A stretch of 64,000 nucleotides of DNA, from NCBI RefSeq assembly GCF_002078875.1, contig NC_034411.1, positions 31,576,260-31,640,259 on the forward strand. Reading direction: 5' to 3'. Below, one piece after another: positions 54,801 through 63,865 of this stretch. The first letter of the stretch is position 1. Each line of letters begins with the position of its first letter. This stretch comes from Numida meleagris (Eukaryota; Chordata; Aves; Galliformes; Numididae). The position numbers were made by a program, and so were the translations under genes. The notes below the pieces were generated by a model. The model was given only the letters and a program-made list of their open reading frames with translations. It was not told where the DNA came from and searched no databases.

Positions 54801-57800
54801 AGCATGTTTATTTTCTGAATTGCTTTCACACATTTAACAGTAGACTGTAAAATGAACTTTAAGTATATTTAAAATAAAACTTGTTCTAATTCTCTAAGTG
54901 TGGCTTAGTTAGTAACTTGAAACATTTCTATCTTTTGACACTGAGTAATCCCACTTTAACATTACATACAGAACAAAATATTTTCTATAAACAGATTTGA
55001 AGAAAATATTTGCCATTTAATTAATTGTAACAGTAAAATGCTGCTCTTTTTTTTTCCCCTCACAATCAATCTTGCAATTTTGTCAGACATGGTACAGTTC
55101 AATAACCGCCTGAAGACCTAGAAATAGTCACAGAAACTCTTTTTTTAGTGCTTTGCTTCCATGTTATATTCCAGTTCTACTTTTAATTTGCCTTAAAAAA
55201 CCTTAACACAACTCAAAAACTATCATTTCAGTGGCATAATCAGCTTATTTCAAGAATATTATAACACATAAGCATGCATTCTAAGATTCACTGTGAATTA
55301 ATGATTTTACAGAATAAAAAAATTTCTTGTATGAGTAGTAGTCCATTAACGTAACTTAGTGAATGTCACTCATCCAGTTCAAGTTAATGATATAAAATTT
55401 CTTAAGGAAGGCTGAAACAGTTTTCTGTAAGATTAAAGGATAGATAACACCAAAGTGCCACCTACTGGAAAACAGAGAAGCCAGAAACTGAGGGAGCCCT
55501 TCCCTCATTACATTAAGCCTGTCTGGAGATGTGTAGAACATCAATATCAGTAGTAAATCGTAATTCCTAATGCACTTCAGGCCAAACAATTGCCCCACGA
55601 CTAGTTTATTGCTGAACACACAACAGTCTTGGGCCCACTGACCAAGTCTTCAAGAAGCAGAGCTGTTAAGCACAAGGTATAAGGTCTCTGCTGCTGCAAA
55701 TACAGTGGTACTCCTTCTCTACTCTTCTGAGGAGACACTACATCAAACGAGAACAGGACAGAGGAGGTTTTCGCACTGTGGAGAAGAGGAAGCAAGAAAA
55801 GGCAGACAGTGCCAACTTCCCTAGTGCTATGCCATCAACAACCTGACCAGGCATGAAGATAGCCAGGCTAAGGACTTGTCCCAGCAGCAATATCACAGTG
55901 CACAAGACAGATCACTAGCAGGTTTCCCTTCTCTTTCTCAAACCAAAAGGTGTAAGTCTTGGAAAACTACAAATCTAAATAGTCCTTATATATTTTTGTA
56001 TCCTTGTAAAGAAATGTTAAGAGTGGTATCATTCATGATTACGCAATATAGATATCCCAAAACCTGGACTTTGAATTAAGCAGCAGAGCTAAAATAACAT
56101 GCTGTTATAGTAAAAAAACAAAATAAAACAACAACAAAAAAAACTCCAACAATGCAAATACCTGTCCAGGAAGGAGACAGAACATTCAGGAATAAACCCT
56201 TCATTCACAAACTAATGCATGATGCAGACAGCAGGCATTGCCAGGTGTCAAAAGGACCTTAAGAGCCTTTCAGGAACCTAACATGGCTCAAATAAGGAAA
56301 AAAAAACAAAACACGTCAGATGTCCATACTGAACAGCATGGCAGACAGGACATAGTGCTGTGGAAAACTTTTCTCTAAGACGACTAAGAAAAAGAAAACA
56401 TGAAAATCTGCTCCAACTACAAAGAAATATTCCCCAGGTAAACTCATCAGTTGGAAAAAAAAAAAAAAGTACTGATTTTATTAGCCAAAAACCAGGCCAC
56501 AATGTCTTTCAACTATGGAAGAAATAAAATGAAGGAGAAGAAAGAGATGAGAAAATTTCAATTCAGAGTCAAAGGCAAAAAAAAAAAATTCCAGATCCTA
56601 GATTCAGAAGTGAGTAAAATAAAGCTAGTGACGTGGCATTAAAAAGTCAGTAAGAAATGACTTGCCTAAATGACCACCCCTGGGTAAAGCCAGCTTCAGA
56701 TACTGATGAAATCCATACAGAGTAAGCAGCAAGATACTCGGTTCATTTTCCACATTAGCAGAGTTTGAGATAACATTTGAAATGCTGTAACTTTTTCAAA
56801 ACTGATATGTGAAGTTCCAAAAATCATGTTCTTATTTTAAAAGCAAGAAAGAAGTAGTAACATAAACATGCCTTCATCTTTTCTTAGTTAAGAAAACTAA
56901 ATTGCAGGGAAGAAGAAAGAGACCTTGTTAGCAGCAACAGAAGTTCCAAGCGTGAACATTTCTGGATCTAAAGAAGCTTATGTTGATGCTCAAGGACAAT
57001 GGCTACATTTAAAATGCAGAAACACTGCCAGATCATTTGTCTTAGGAGTTCCCATTGTTTGCTGGAGATGAAACCACAATTGGATAGTCTGGTAATATAT
57101 TCAAAATGTGGTAATTCTTTTCCTTACTGGATGGAATTAGTTACTTTAAAGGAATAGCACACAGAAATAAGCATTTCTGGAGGCATAGTTAGATGAATCA
57201 GACAACTGCTTGTTTAACTGAAGTGAGATCTTAAAAAGAAGAAAATGATACCGGAGAACAATGAACTTGGTCATGAATTCAGATCTTGCAATAAGGTTTA
57301 AAAGAGACTTTGAATCCTGAAAAAGCAGATAAATGAGTAATAGATGGACAGGCCATCCAAGAAGCTGAGAGTTGCAACAGATTTGGAAATGAGTGGTTAG
57401 TGCTCTATATGGCCTCAGCACAGCTGCTTGGAGACTGCAGCACTTCGACTGCATGTTCTATTGAGACAACTTTATATGAAAGAAAATATGCTTAAAAGTT
57501 CTGTCTTCCATATGTTCCCTACTATATTAAGCAGAAGCCTACAGTTCATCTCCACATTTCCTTTTGTTCCCTGTATGTCCTTGAGTTTGTAGAACACAGA
57601 GAAAGAATAAAAAATAAGTCAGGAAAGCAGAGACAAAAAATACAATGCAAAGCCTTATTTTCATATGGGTGGGGCTGTTAAAATTTTGGAGTTCAAAAGA
57701 TGGTAGCTAAAGTATGTGCCTTCTCCAATGACATTATAAGAAAAAGAAAACGTAATAAAACATTTAATCTATAGTTTCACTCTCTTTTAATAAGCTAATT

Positions 57801-60800
57801 TTTTCTTCTAGTCAACTTTATAGTTGGTTCTTCACAGCTTTGATCAGAATGAGGGTGATTTAGTACTTTATGGATAAGAATATTATGTAATGGATACAGC
57901 TGTAATTAGTGGTTTGTACCAATTCCATTTATTTACGTGTGTATATATAAAAGCACGAATCTTTGTATGTCTACATACACTGGACTTTTGCATCCTTAAT
58001 GTATGCATGCACACTACTTTTGAAGTTACCATTACTCTAAACTTCCAAAATCAAGCATGCTCTTGCTAGCGTGTTTATGAAATAAACACAATTATGCAAT
58101 CACACATTCCATCCTAGTACATTATAAAAGTAATCTATAAGTAATTTGCTTTACCTTTGATTAATTCAGGCCTTTCCAGATACTTATATCTTTTTAATGG
58201 GTAAACTCATCAACAGTGCCTTTATTTTAGGGATTACTCTAACCCTGAAAAAGGCCTACATCTTAGCCCCAGATGCAATGACACTCCAACTGACTCCTCA
58301 CTGCTTACTTTCACTGTCCCTTACATAAAGATGGCTGGCTGCGTGTGGATTCCAGGTGGACTCTTCCACATGCTAGAAACTGCCTAGGTGCCACTAGCAG
58401 TGTGGTGGTGAAGATCTCCATACATACATAACATTGACAGTATGACAAGAGAGGGATGTACACATTTTGGTTGTGATTCACACACAGACTTTGAAGACAA
58501 AGAGGGTATGAAAACAAAAGGTTAATGTTTACCTTTCCGTTGAAAGTATATGTATTAATTTCAATAAAAATTCACTAAACATTTGAGGGCAAGTTGACGA
58601 AAGGTGCACTTGTAATCGAGTAAGAAATTCTTGCATAGCTTGTGTAGCAGTTGGCCCAACCTAGAGGGAAAGGAATTTTAATAAGTATATACAAAATTGA
58701 AATGTCTTCAAAAACAGGAAGTTGTTCCTAACATGAAAAACATTTTCTAAGAACAGAGAAGTATTATGTAACTTAACTTGCTTTCTGGAAAGATTTTAGT
58801 TTGCTACCCTGTATCAATTTGTACCACATGTTTTTCTACCATTATCCTTGAGTAAAAAGTAAGAATTCAGTTCTTTGCCTAACACTCACTAGGTGTTTCT
58901 AAAAATCCTGTCAAGTATTACATAGAAGTAAGTTAACTTTGGCTTTTTTACCTCCATTCACAAATGTCTCGAAGACCATCAAGAGCAGAAAAAATATTAG
59001 TTGAAATTAGGAAACACAGTAGAAATTATATTAATTCAAAGAACAGGCAGAAAAGAGAAGCAAAAAACACTATTCTAAATTCCAGAATTGTTAGATATTT
59101 AACCTTCATTGTCCTTTTCATCCAGCATGACTTCAGTAAGCTAACTCTGCCAGTTTTCTATGCACACTACTAAAAAATCCTAACACAGAACACACTAACC
59201 AAGAAATTACATATCATCCCCTCCCTGTAGCAAGCGTCCACATAAATGCAAAAATGAAAGATTACAATTCAAAGCAGACTATCAACATGAACTTCCCACC
59301 AGCTGTTCATCAGAGCCAACTGTATAGTCCTATAACAAAAAAAACCTAAAGAAAAACAAAAGTCATGGATATATTACAGATAACACACATTTCTCTCAAG
59401 CTTATTTAAATGCTATTATGAAGAGTTATTCTGTTATTTTAATTGCTAGTTACCTGTGGACTGTGTTGATTTGTTCCATGAGGATTTGTGCCAGAAAGAA
59501 ATTTCACTAACACATGAATGAGGTTTGAATCTGACACCAACAGCTGGGCAGTACTTTCCTGAGCTCCAATGGCACTGCTTGGACCAACTTTAAAATAAAA
59601 GCATGAAAGTTAAACCTCTCATCTTAAACATTTAACGTAAATAAAACATTTATACTGCCTATCTATTGCACTTCATAATGCATAAATATTCACAGTAGAA
59701 TCAACTAATAGAAGTTGCTTACTCAGGACTACAATTTTGAGTCATGAGTTTTCCATCAAGTACATCTACAACCCCCCAAATATTTCACCAGTATCTCAGC
59801 TTGCTAAGGTAAAATTCACAAAAGTAGAGTTATAATTTTGTAGAAACAATTTTTACAAAGATTGTCTTTTTTTTCCTCTGCTAGTCCCCTCTATAGTAAG
59901 GCTTATGCACATTTCTTAGTTTGCCAGAGACCACATGCTCTATTATCCTGTAAGCAATCTAGATATTTTTTGTCTGTGGCACATTCAACAACTCCACATC
60001 ATTGACTAACACTGCAGGGAGCCTAACAGATAAGGGCTTTGAGGACCAGAAGCAAAAATAAAATACACCCTTTAATGATCAAATAAGCTATATTAGACAT
60101 GTAGTCTTTCCCATTTGGCTGTGCTATAGAACATCAGCTCAAAACACAAGTATAAGCTGTGCTTTTCACATTTTATCTAAATGAAGTTTCAAGTTACAAC
60201 ATGCTGAATATATGATCTCTTTCAGACTGTCTCACAGAATGCGAAAGAAAGACTGAATCAAGAGGAAATGGTGCTCTGGTGCAAGAGTTTGACTGACACC
60301 CCTTTGCACCTTGAGATAAGATTCCTAATTAGGGAGGATCCTAAAAGAATCAAATCCTGAACCACTGACTGGTGATTGTTTGTATCAGAGTCCTCACCAT
60401 TCAAAAAAAATTCCTTAAACTGAAGAATAAGAAACGAAAAAGGAAGGAAACATCTCAGTAAGATGACATTTAAATCCTGACTACATCCATGTCAGCTGAA
60501 AAGCTTCCAGAGCAATGAAATAAAAATAGCATTGGAAGGAGACTGGCTGCAAGAAGAAACTCCTATGGGAAGATGGATGAAATGAAAAACGACGATAATT
60601 CATGCTTAGTTTTCCCCTTACCAAATGCCATTTTATTTTCAAACTATAAACAGATTTACTCCTTTAGATGAATGCAGAAAACTAATGCTGAAAGCATTTC
60701 TTGTATAGCTATACAAATAATTTTGCATTGATTTACCAATATTGGATTTAGAACAAGTAGGTTTGGTTATAATTGATGGAAGATGGAAGGGCAATAACTG

Positions 60801-63800
60801 GAATTGAATAAAAGCAATAAAGCATCCCAAAGCATTCCAGTTCCATTCTATTACAGACACGAAGCCTGTTTCAGTCTACATTTGACAGTGCAAAAAATTG
60901 AAAAGCTAGGGTGAATGACAAGCCTGTAAGAGAAGCTAAGTGCACAATTTCACTGATTCCCTGAAATGAAAACAGAACCTTTCAGAATGGAGAAGTCTTC
61001 CACTGCAGGATGGGCCTCGGAAATACCAGCCTTAGTGAACTAATCAAGTTTATTTTCAAGTTTATTTTTCCCACTTGAAACTGCACCTATGAATATTTAC
61101 TGAAGTAAAATAGTCAAAAAATAAATTTTACCCCTGAGAAAACTAGGTATATAGGTTGTCTGTGGGTGTTTTCTCAGTTGGTTATTTTGGGGGAACATTT
61201 CTAAGTCTGCCACAATTCAAGTGAAAAATGAAAATGAACACCCGGATGACAAAAGATATTAACTTACTAAGGTCATATTCCTTGCACGTACACTTATACC
61301 TGTTTTCTCCAACATTTTAGTTTTTCCAAAAGTACCAAGCATCCGAATTTAAAGTAAGTGTATAAAAGCCCACAAAATGTTCTATAATTTTTATTTGAAG
61401 AAGGAATATTCGTGCTTTCCTGCACAGTTAAATGGCACCTCCACAGAATAACCTATGAAGTTTACAATCAGTGTGACAAGCAACACTGCTATTCTGTCAG
61501 GCTTTTTTTTGTTTGTTTTAAATGCTAGAACTTCCCCAGAACTGACAGCCCCAAAACATCTTCTCTTGACAAACAGCAGCCAAGTCCACAGGCTAACCCT
61601 CAACTCCACTGCTTCTAGGGTTAGAAGACTAGTTTTTTCTGCTTTACCACGACTAGGTTGATACCATAACTGAATAACTACACCTTCATTAACTCCTGTG
61701 TCATTTTATTGTTATATTTTCTATTTAAAAGCTGGAAATATCACTGCAATGTAAAGCCCCACTTTATTTGAACATTATATTAAAAGTCTGACATGATCTA
61801 ACTCAGACCTGAGGATTCATCAACATTATTCACTCTGTTAGGTAGCGTTCATACTCAGAACACTTCTCTCTCCAACGGTATCTCTGGTGACAACATAAAA
61901 GACGTGCAAAAGGGCATGCGAGTGGAGAATGAATACTTTTCATAAAATAAACAGATCAGTAAATAATTATGAAAATGATTTGACAGACAACAGCTGTTTG
62001 CGTTAGAGCATCTGAAGCTTTGAAATTTTTCTTAGGCAGGTATGACTTTCACCAACCAGGAGTTTCAGAAGTTTTTTGTGAGACCGATCATTAAATAGCA
62101 TGAAGGAAAAAGTGAAAATCTGAAGGAAAAAAATTGTGATCCATAGACAATGATTTCAAATAGCATGTACAGGAAAAAAGAAAGATTCAGAAGCAAATTA
62201 TGGAAAACAGTTGAGAACAGTTGTGTCACCACAGAATAACAAATTATTTCAGGAAAGTATGATCTTCCATTACTCTGGATTTCTTTCTTCTGTTATTATT
62301 GTCTTTAGTCACACACTTGATGTCAAAACAGAATTTCAAAAGTTCTGATATGGCTTAAATACGTACATTTTCAGAGATTCTAGTCGCCAGCTTCACAGAC
62401 TACTCAACATCTTCTTTAGGCTTAAGGACAAGGCCACAAAAGCATTCCTCATGGCAGCTGCCCTATTACTATCATAGCTGTTTAGAAGCTAAATTTCTTC
62501 ACTGAAAATTGCATCCTTGAATATCTACTTGACTTGTGGCAAAATCTCATTCACAAGGGAGATTATTATTACTGGATCATGGAGCAATATAGAGAACGCA
62601 CGATAATCTAGCACGCATAGGAAAGTGAAATGGATTTTTTTCTGAATAAATTTAGCTTTTAGGGGCTTATCTTCAGAGAGCTTAACATAAGCAGTGACTG
62701 GAGTCTGCATATTTATGAGAATACTCCTACTGCATCAGAAAAACATGAATTCCTCTCACACCGCCTTAATCCTCACTCTCTGCTACCTCTTCCCATAATA
62801 CAAAGCTCCTTCCCAAGGATCTTTAGCTAGGCCTTAGATTTCCTTTATCGAAGACACTCCTAACCTCTTTCTTTTTTTATTAACACTATGGTTTCATGGT
62901 ACAAGCAGTCCACAGAGCCCACTCTCTATAGCCTCTTGGTTGGAAAATCAAAGTACTTCTAAGACAAAGGGAATACTTTGATAACATTTAAGATTGAAAT
63001 CAACACACACTTGTACACTGTAAAAAACAGTGACAGAACACTCCATAACTTACCATTAAGCTGCATATTTGTCATGAGAGTTAGGCTATGAAGAACAAGG
63101 CACCATGTTCGGAGTAACGTGTTAGGATACCATGCCAGAACTGACAGGAAGCTGGTTACTGAAGCTGTCAAGAAAAACACATTTTCCCAAGTATTAATCT
63201 TCAGAATGTTACAAGAAGTTTCTCATTTTGACTGTAAGTTGCTACATTGTTTGTTTACGGTTTGTTGTGTTTCCTTTGTTTTGCCAACTACCGTTCCAGG
63301 CAATTAGGAAAAGACACCATCACCAACGCGCCACATGAACTGGCCCACAGAACTTCCTAGAGTGTCAACCCATGTCTTCTCAGAAAAAAATGATGCAAAG
63401 AAACATTTTATTTCAAAGGCCTCCCTGAAACTCAACAAGTTCATTATAGTCAGCATTAATGTTTTGGACTCCCACTACAAAATACAACAGATTTTTTTAA
63501 AACTATATACATATATACTTTACAGAAAGTATATATAGATAGATATATATCTCTACATATATTTTTTTCATGTCAAGGTCACATTTTTCATGTCAAGTAG
63601 ACAGTGAGACCAAGAGCTCTTTAGCACCACAGAAATCATTCATTCCATCTCTGATCTTAATATGAACAAACAAATATTGAGTACTTAAGAAAATCTTTCA
63701 AACCTGAAAGTTAATTTTCCCTATTTAAGGTATTTTACCTTGATTCAAGGAAATTACAGGTATTCTATTAGCATTATAAAGGAAAATATCAGCGCCACTG

Positions 63801-63865
63801 TCTTTACTTCCAGAGGAGCTAGAATTCAGGCTTAATGTGAGCCATAACTGTAAAAGGGATTCAAG
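18644..63865 (-). CDS. BIRC6: BIRC6 (BRUCE/Apollon), partial: 24 internal exons
   Basis: The gene encodes a giant anti-apoptotic ubiquitin ligase that combines an N-terminal BIR domain with a C-terminal UBC (E2) domain. It ubiquitylates SMAC/DIABLO, caspases, HtrA2 and LC3, and acts at the trans-Golgi, endosomes and midbody. The window holds 24 exons totalling 5,179 coding bases (about 1,726 residues), roughly residues 2,600-4,350 of about 4,850; these numbers are from memory of the human protein. All exon junctions were placed by hand and phases are continuous. The part seen is mainly the helical-repeat scaffold, one beta-sandwich region (exons 9-10), a charged disordered linker (exons 17-18) and a ubiquitin-like segment (exons 16-19). 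Neither BIR nor UBC is in the window. There is no frameshift or in-frame stop, so the locus looks intact. Exons below are numbered in transcript order within the window. Confidence 0.98.
18813..20662 (-). other. BIRC6 intron (1.9 kb), nothing further seen
   Basis: Overlapping open frames on both strands at 19.1-19.6 kb (up to 113 codons) reflect a stretch poor in stop codons. I recognise no product or transposon there. Confidence 0.65.
20663..20827 (-). CDS. BIRC6: BIRC6 exon 23 of window
   Basis: The exon is 165 bases (55 codons, phase 0 at both ends), acceptor GTAACTTAG, donor GTGTGTAATG. It encodes [20 protein letters not shown], then [20 protein letters not shown] and ends HVTCLLQ. Like exon 15 it is symmetric. 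Confidence 0.98.
21583..21848 (-). mobile_element. CR1 LINE internal fragment
   Basis: The plus strand shows the reverse complement of CR1 ORF2/3' sequence: CCTCTGCTCTGGGCTGAGCA, GCCACTCCTCATACACCTCG, TTCGTAGCCCTCCTCTGGAT and CACCCAGTGCTGGAGGTGAG. Both ends are truncated. It sits in the intron between exons 22 and 23. Confidence 0.93.
23016..23233 (-). CDS. BIRC6: BIRC6 exon 22 of window
   Basis: The exon is 218 bases, acceptor GAATCTAG, donor GTAAGCTTAA. It encodes [20 protein letters not shown], then [20 protein letters not shown] and ends PNASPNQAE in phase 0. Confidence 0.98.
23234..25879 (-). other. BIRC6 intron (2.6 kb), nothing further seen
   Basis: AT-rich intron with several A or T runs. 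A tRNA A-box-like string at about 25,545 lacks a B box and an acceptor stem, so it is not annotated as a tRNA. Confidence 0.7.
25880..26180 (-). CDS. BIRC6: BIRC6 exon 21 of window
   Basis: The exon is 301 bases, acceptor TTGTTTAAG, donor GTATGTGCTG. It encodes [20 protein letters not shown], then [19 protein letters not shown] and [20 protein letters not shown], ending [12 protein letters not shown] plus one base. Confidence 0.98.
26181..27961 (-). other. BIRC6 intron (1.8 kb), nothing further seen
   Basis: AT-rich intron. A 123-codon plus-strand frame at 27,020-27,391 has no recognisable product. Confidence 0.65.
27962..28158 (-). CDS. BIRC6: BIRC6 exon 20 of window
   Basis: The exon is 197 bases, acceptor TTTTTGTAG, donor GTGAGTGAAA. 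It encodes [20 protein letters not shown], then [20 protein letters not shown] and ends YPDVIQQ in phase 0. Confidence 0.98.
29710..29883 (-). CDS. BIRC6: BIRC6 exon 19 of window
   Basis: The exon is 174 bases, acceptor TTGTTTAG, donor GTGAGGTTTT. It encodes [20 protein letters not shown], then [18 protein letters not shown] and ends RLHTEK plus one base. The alternating strand-like pattern (SIDLTVKLG) probably completes the ubiquitin-like segment begun in exon 16. Confidence 0.96.
31154..31321 (-). CDS. BIRC6: BIRC6 exon 18 of window
   Basis: The exon is 168 bases, acceptor CTGTACTAG, donor GTGACTTTAA (not the best consensus). It encodes [20 protein letters not shown], then [13 protein letters not shown] plus one base. 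The first half is a basic, proline-rich disordered segment. It is visibly diverged from mammals in the [17 protein letters not shown] part. Confidence 0.96.
31322..33571 (-). other. BIRC6 intron (2.3 kb), nothing further seen
   Basis: A 165-codon minus-strand frame abuts the exon 18 acceptor (31,322-31,819) but ends within the acceptor region and has no recognised domain. I treat it as chance. Confidence 0.65.
33572..33703 (-). CDS. BIRC6: BIRC6 exon 17 of window (charged linker)
   Basis: The exon is 132 bases, acceptor CTGTTTAG, donor GTATGTCTTT. It encodes [20 protein letters not shown], then [19 protein letters not shown] and VVAS. The lysine/glutamate-rich stretch is surely a flexible or single-helix linker. 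It is short and would be missed by length-based calling. Confidence 0.96.
33704..37017 (-). other. BIRC6 GC-AG intron (3.3 kb)
   Basis: This intron begins with GCAAGTTTAC and ends CTGTTTAG. No recognised repeat or gene lies inside. The internal AT content is high. Confidence 0.75.
37018..37147 (-). CDS. BIRC6: BIRC6 exon 16 of window, with a GC splice donor
   Basis: The exon is 130 bases, acceptor TATCTTTCAG. It encodes [19 protein letters not shown], then [20 protein letters not shown] and S plus one base. The frame requires splicing at TCAG|GCAAGT (donor GC at 37,016-37,017) because the next exon must complete G-AT (Asp) in DTPSIT. No GT at a phase-compatible position is present. The [12 protein letters not shown] stretch looks like the beginning of a ubiquitin-like fold. 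Confidence 0.96.
38576..38590 (+). repeat. Poly(T) tract
   Basis: Fifteen T on the plus strand, about 40 bases downstream of the exon 15 donor in BIRC6 orientation. Confidence 0.8.
38631..38774 (-). CDS. BIRC6: BIRC6 exon 15 of window
   Basis: The exon is 144 bases (48 codons, phase 0 at both ends), acceptor TATTCCCAG, donor GTAAGAGTTT. It encodes [20 protein letters not shown] and ends [11 protein letters not shown]. Being symmetric, it could be skipped without a frameshift. Confidence 0.97.
39295..40075 (-). CDS. BIRC6: BIRC6 exon 14 of window (largest exon)
   Basis: The exon is 781 bases, acceptor CTTCTACAG, donor GTGAGACAGA. It begins [19 protein letters not shown] and includes [18 protein letters not shown], the serine-rich [19 protein letters not shown] linker, and [20 protein letters not shown], ending [10 protein letters not shown]. 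It gives 260 whole codons and is one of the best conserved stretches. The in-frame ATG at 40,056 is an internal methionine, not a start. Confidence 0.99.
40076..42034 (-). other. BIRC6 intron (2.0 kb), nothing further seen
   Basis: AT-rich intron. Plus-strand open frames at 41.4-41.9 kb (129 and 91 codons, overlapping) have no recognisable product. Confidence 0.7.
42035..42256 (-). CDS. BIRC6: BIRC6 exon 13 of window
   Basis: The exon is 222 bases, acceptor GCCTTCCAG, donor GTAAGTAAAG. It encodes [19 protein letters not shown], then [20 protein letters not shown] and ends [11 protein letters not shown] plus two bases. Confidence 0.98.
42754..42862 (-). CDS. BIRC6: BIRC6 exon 12 of window
   Basis: The exon is 109 bases, donor GTAACGTTAT. 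It encodes [20 protein letters not shown] and ends QDPGTKD plus two bases. The acceptor is CGGCAAG. Its polypyrimidine tract is set back about 12 bases and is the A-rich plus-strand tract at 42,875-42,899. It is not predicted as a long frame because it is short. Confidence 0.95.
42875..42899. repeat. A-rich (AAAAG) tract, polypyrimidine tract of exon 12
   Basis: An A-run followed by AAAAG units. On the minus strand it is a T/C tract ending about 12 bases before the exon 12 acceptor, so it probably serves as its polypyrimidine tract. Confidence 0.7.
44111..44367 (-). CDS. BIRC6: BIRC6 exon 11 of window
   Basis: The exon is 257 bases, acceptor CTTTTTCAG, donor GTGAGTGCAT. It encodes [20 protein letters not shown], then [19 protein letters not shown] and ends [10 protein letters not shown] plus one base. 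Helical-repeat scaffold. Confidence 0.98.
44368..46664 (-). other. BIRC6 intron (2.3 kb) with a CR1 fragment
   Basis: It holds the CR1 copy at about 44,827-45,098. The remainder is AT-rich and unremarkable. Confidence 0.75.
44827..45098 (-). mobile_element. CR1 LINE fragment
   Basis: On the plus strand it reads as the reverse complement of the CR1 3' region: AGAATCACCAAGGTTGGAAA, AGACCTCCAAGATCATC, CACCTCCCTGGGCAGCCCAT, and TGAGGCCATTCCCTCTAGTC. It is inserted in the same orientation as BIRC6 transcription. The sequence is close to the consensus. Confidence 0.95.
46665..46944 (-). CDS. BIRC6: BIRC6 exon 10 of window (end of beta-sandwich region)
   Basis: The exon is 280 bases, acceptor CTCCGTAG, donor GTAAGCCTCT. 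It begins [19 protein letters not shown], includes [20 protein letters not shown] and ends [11 protein letters not shown] plus two bases. The alternating hydrophobic pattern (VSVEIS, IKIQLV, VCLRLH) fits beta strands. Confidence 0.97.
47591..47791 (-). CDS. BIRC6: BIRC6 exon 9 of window (start of beta-sandwich region)
   Basis: The exon is 201 bases, acceptor TTTTGTAG, donor GTAAGTACAT. It encodes [20 protein letters not shown], then [20 protein letters not shown] and ends [13 protein letters not shown] plus one base. With exon 10 it reads as a beta-rich, discoidin/carbohydrate-module-like sandwich between helical repeats; the fold call is inference. Confidence 0.97.
47792..49663 (-). other. 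BIRC6 intron (1.9 kb), nothing further seen
   Basis: AT-rich intron without recognisable repeats. Plus-strand open frames at 49.1-49.5 kb are unrecognised. Confidence 0.7.
49664..49858 (-). CDS. BIRC6: BIRC6 exon 8 of window
   Basis: The exon is 195 bases, acceptor ATACACAG, donor GTAAGTAAT. It encodes [19 protein letters not shown], then [13 protein letters not shown] and [11 protein letters not shown]. The intron separating it from exon 7 is only 180 bases, the shortest in the window. Confidence 0.97.
50039..50135 (-). CDS. BIRC6: BIRC6 exon 7 of window
   Basis: This is the smallest exon here at 97 bases, acceptor TTCTAG, donor GTAAGAACG. It encodes [20 protein letters not shown] and ends LKAFHDM plus one base. 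Confidence 0.97.
50659..50834 (-). CDS. BIRC6: BIRC6 exon 6 of window
   Basis: The exon is 176 bases, acceptor TTCACTAAG, donor GTAGGTTCCC. It encodes [19 protein letters not shown] and ends MACGYMGRQ in phase 0. Confidence 0.97.
50835..53578 (-). other. BIRC6 intron (2.7 kb) with an old CR1 fragment
   Basis: The only recognisable content is the degraded CR1 copy near 53.1-53.3 kb, listed separately. Open frames of 60-89 codons on the plus strand are not recognised as genes. Confidence 0.7.
53098..53340 (+). mobile_element. Old, degraded CR1 LINE fragment
   Basis: Plus-strand resemblance to the CR1 3' region: GGATTTCCCAGAGCAATTGT then GGAGCCTCCACTCTTGAGG, and later AGGGAGGTTGGACTAGGCAA followed by TCTCCAGAGCCCCCTCTTTC. 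It is more diverged than the other copies, and no terminal repeats are preserved. Confidence 0.75.
53579..54141 (-). CDS. BIRC6: BIRC6 exon 5 of window
   Basis: This is the second largest exon here at 563 bases, acceptor TACTTTCAG, donor GTAGGTATTT. It starts [19 protein letters not shown], includes [19 protein letters not shown] and the acidic [17 protein letters not shown] loop, and ends [14 protein letters not shown]. The serine/acidic loop is probably disordered and is the least conserved part. Confidence 0.98.
54142..58532 (-). other. BIRC6 intron (4.4 kb), largest internal intron
   Basis: This contains a 20-T tract (54,462-54,481) and short A-runs but no recognised transposon or gene. 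A patch at 55,440-55,940 is slightly richer in GC; I cannot assign it. Confidence 0.7.
54462..54481 (+). repeat. Poly(T) tract
   Basis: Twenty uninterrupted T on the plus strand, in the intron between BIRC6 exons 4 and 5. No adjoining SINE or LINE body is recognisable. Confidence 0.8.
58533..58660 (-). CDS. BIRC6: BIRC6 exon 4 of window
   Basis: The exon is 128 bases, acceptor CCCTCTAG, donor GTAAACATT. It encodes [20 protein letters not shown] and ends LIHILSTE plus two bases of an arginine codon completed in the next exon. Confidence 0.96.
59454..59587 (-). CDS. BIRC6: BIRC6 exon 3 of window
   Basis: The exon is 134 bases, acceptor TTTAAAG, donor GTAACTAGC. It encodes [19 protein letters not shown] and [19 protein letters not shown]. 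It differs from the human sequence in several surface residues. It ends in phase 0. Confidence 0.95.
59588..63053 (-). other. BIRC6 intron (3.5 kb), nothing further seen
   Basis: AT-rich intron with no recognised repeat or gene. Open frames of 60-75 codons on both strands overlap each other and match nothing. Confidence 0.7.
63054..63164 (-). CDS. BIRC6: BIRC6 exon 2 of window
   Basis: The exon is 111 bases, acceptor CTTGACAG, donor GTAAGTTATG. It encodes [19 protein letters not shown] and [12 protein letters not shown], near-identical to mammalian BIRC6. Phase 1 at both ends. Confidence 0.96.
63490..63560. repeat. AT-rich microsatellite-like stretch
   Basis: Interrupted TA and GATA units (ACATATATAC, TAGATAGATATATAT, CTACATATAT) lie between BIRC6 exons 1 and 2. 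Confidence 0.7.
63564..63597 (+). repeat. Short tandem duplication
   Basis: TTTTTCATGTCAAG occurs at 63,564-63,577 and again at 63,584-63,597, a 20-base period. It follows the AT microsatellite and looks like replication slippage. Confidence 0.7.
63739..63865 (-). CDS. BIRC6: BIRC6 exon 1 of window
   Basis: The exon is 127 bases, preceded by TTTTGCAG and followed by GTAAAATACC. It begins [19 protein letters not shown] and ends IPVISLNQ plus one base. It is part of the helical scaffold. The next upstream exon is beyond the right edge. Confidence 0.95.
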